Source: a virus. Taken from it: 27,767 nt of DNA. A model generated the notes under the pieces. It was not told the DNA's origin and ran no database searches. It saw only the letters and a program-made list of their open reading frames with translations. The DNA lies in the IMG/VR virus record IMGVR_UViG_3300024185_000034, positions 1 to 27,767 of that record; one strand, given 5' to 3'. Below, one piece after another: positions 27,759-27,767 of the stretch. Numbering within the stretch: the first letter of the stretch is position 1; every line of letters begins with the position of its first letter. Made by a program: the position numbers and the translations under genes.

Positions 27759-27767
27759 ATGATATAT
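27759..27767 (+). CDS. Possible start of the next gene (truncated)
   Basis: ATG-ATA-TAT at the right edge follows an A/T-rich leader after the hairpin. Only three codons are visible, so this is a pointer to a possible downstream gene rather than a call. Confidence 0.2.

Overview
The window is a stretch of an AT-rich, tailed double-stranded DNA phage (siphovirus-like) or prophage of a Bacteroidetes host, most likely a flavobacterium. Four things support this. The early promoters have the Bacteroidetes pattern, with TTG about 20 bp upstream of TAnnTTTG. Shine-Dalgarno sequences are essentially absent. The terminase, portal, major capsid, tape-measure and XkdF-type protease sequences are of kinds usual in phages of these hosts. 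The fibre and adhesin proteins look like those of marine flavophages. I see no integrase, tRNA, rRNA or CRISPR array, so lifestyle cannot be decided here.

Layout. (1) 1-2166, rightward: the end of a truncated gene, a Cys-rich small protein, a putative small terminase and the large terminase (TerL), joined by ATGAGTAA overlaps. (2) 2167-2725: a control or intergenic region with six copies of a 19-bp-period repeat, a 49-codon leftward ORF inside the array, divergent promoters and a small palindrome. (3) 2726-4544, rightward: ten very small genes of unknown function behind a clear TAGATTTG promoter, closed by a hairpin terminator near 4575. (4) 4545-5076: about 530 bp without a convincing gene, holding a 16-17 bp direct repeat and a second hairpin. 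(5) 5077-10116, leftward: the early/replication region, with a DnaA-domain-IV-like protein, a DUF5664 (MazG/MazZ-like) nucleotide phosphohydrolase candidate, a beta-class DNA methyltransferase, two homing-type endonucleases (NUMOD4-HNH-AP2 and GIY-YIG), an HTH protein and several small proteins. It is driven by three near-identical promoters. (6) 10203-27706, rightward: the late structural region. Tail genes come first (tail chaperone with a likely frameshift, tail completion proteins, large FN3-bearing tail protein, tape measure). Head genes follow (protease, decoration-like protein, scaffold, major capsid, probable tube protein, portal, connector), then the adhesins.

How the parts work together. 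Leftward early transcripts would supply replication, nucleotide-pool and DNA-modification functions. The late genes carry a recurrent element, TAAAAATAGTTATCTTA, just upstream of five transcription blocks (245, 10203, 19255, 20938, 23137), a candidate late regulatory signal. Strong hairpin terminators bracket the capsid and tube genes, which also have distinct codon use. Translation appears organised by a small set of stop-start junctions (TAATG, TAATATG, TAA(A)GATATG, ATGAGTAA), suggesting coupling or reinitiation.

The most notable points are a T9 slippery run at 10714-10722 that would create a lambda G/GT-like tail chaperone fusion, the repeated late element, the shared early promoter, the 19-bp repeat array, and the dispersed packaging genes (TerL more than 21 kb from the portal). 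All functions are read by eye from sequence; no database search was run.
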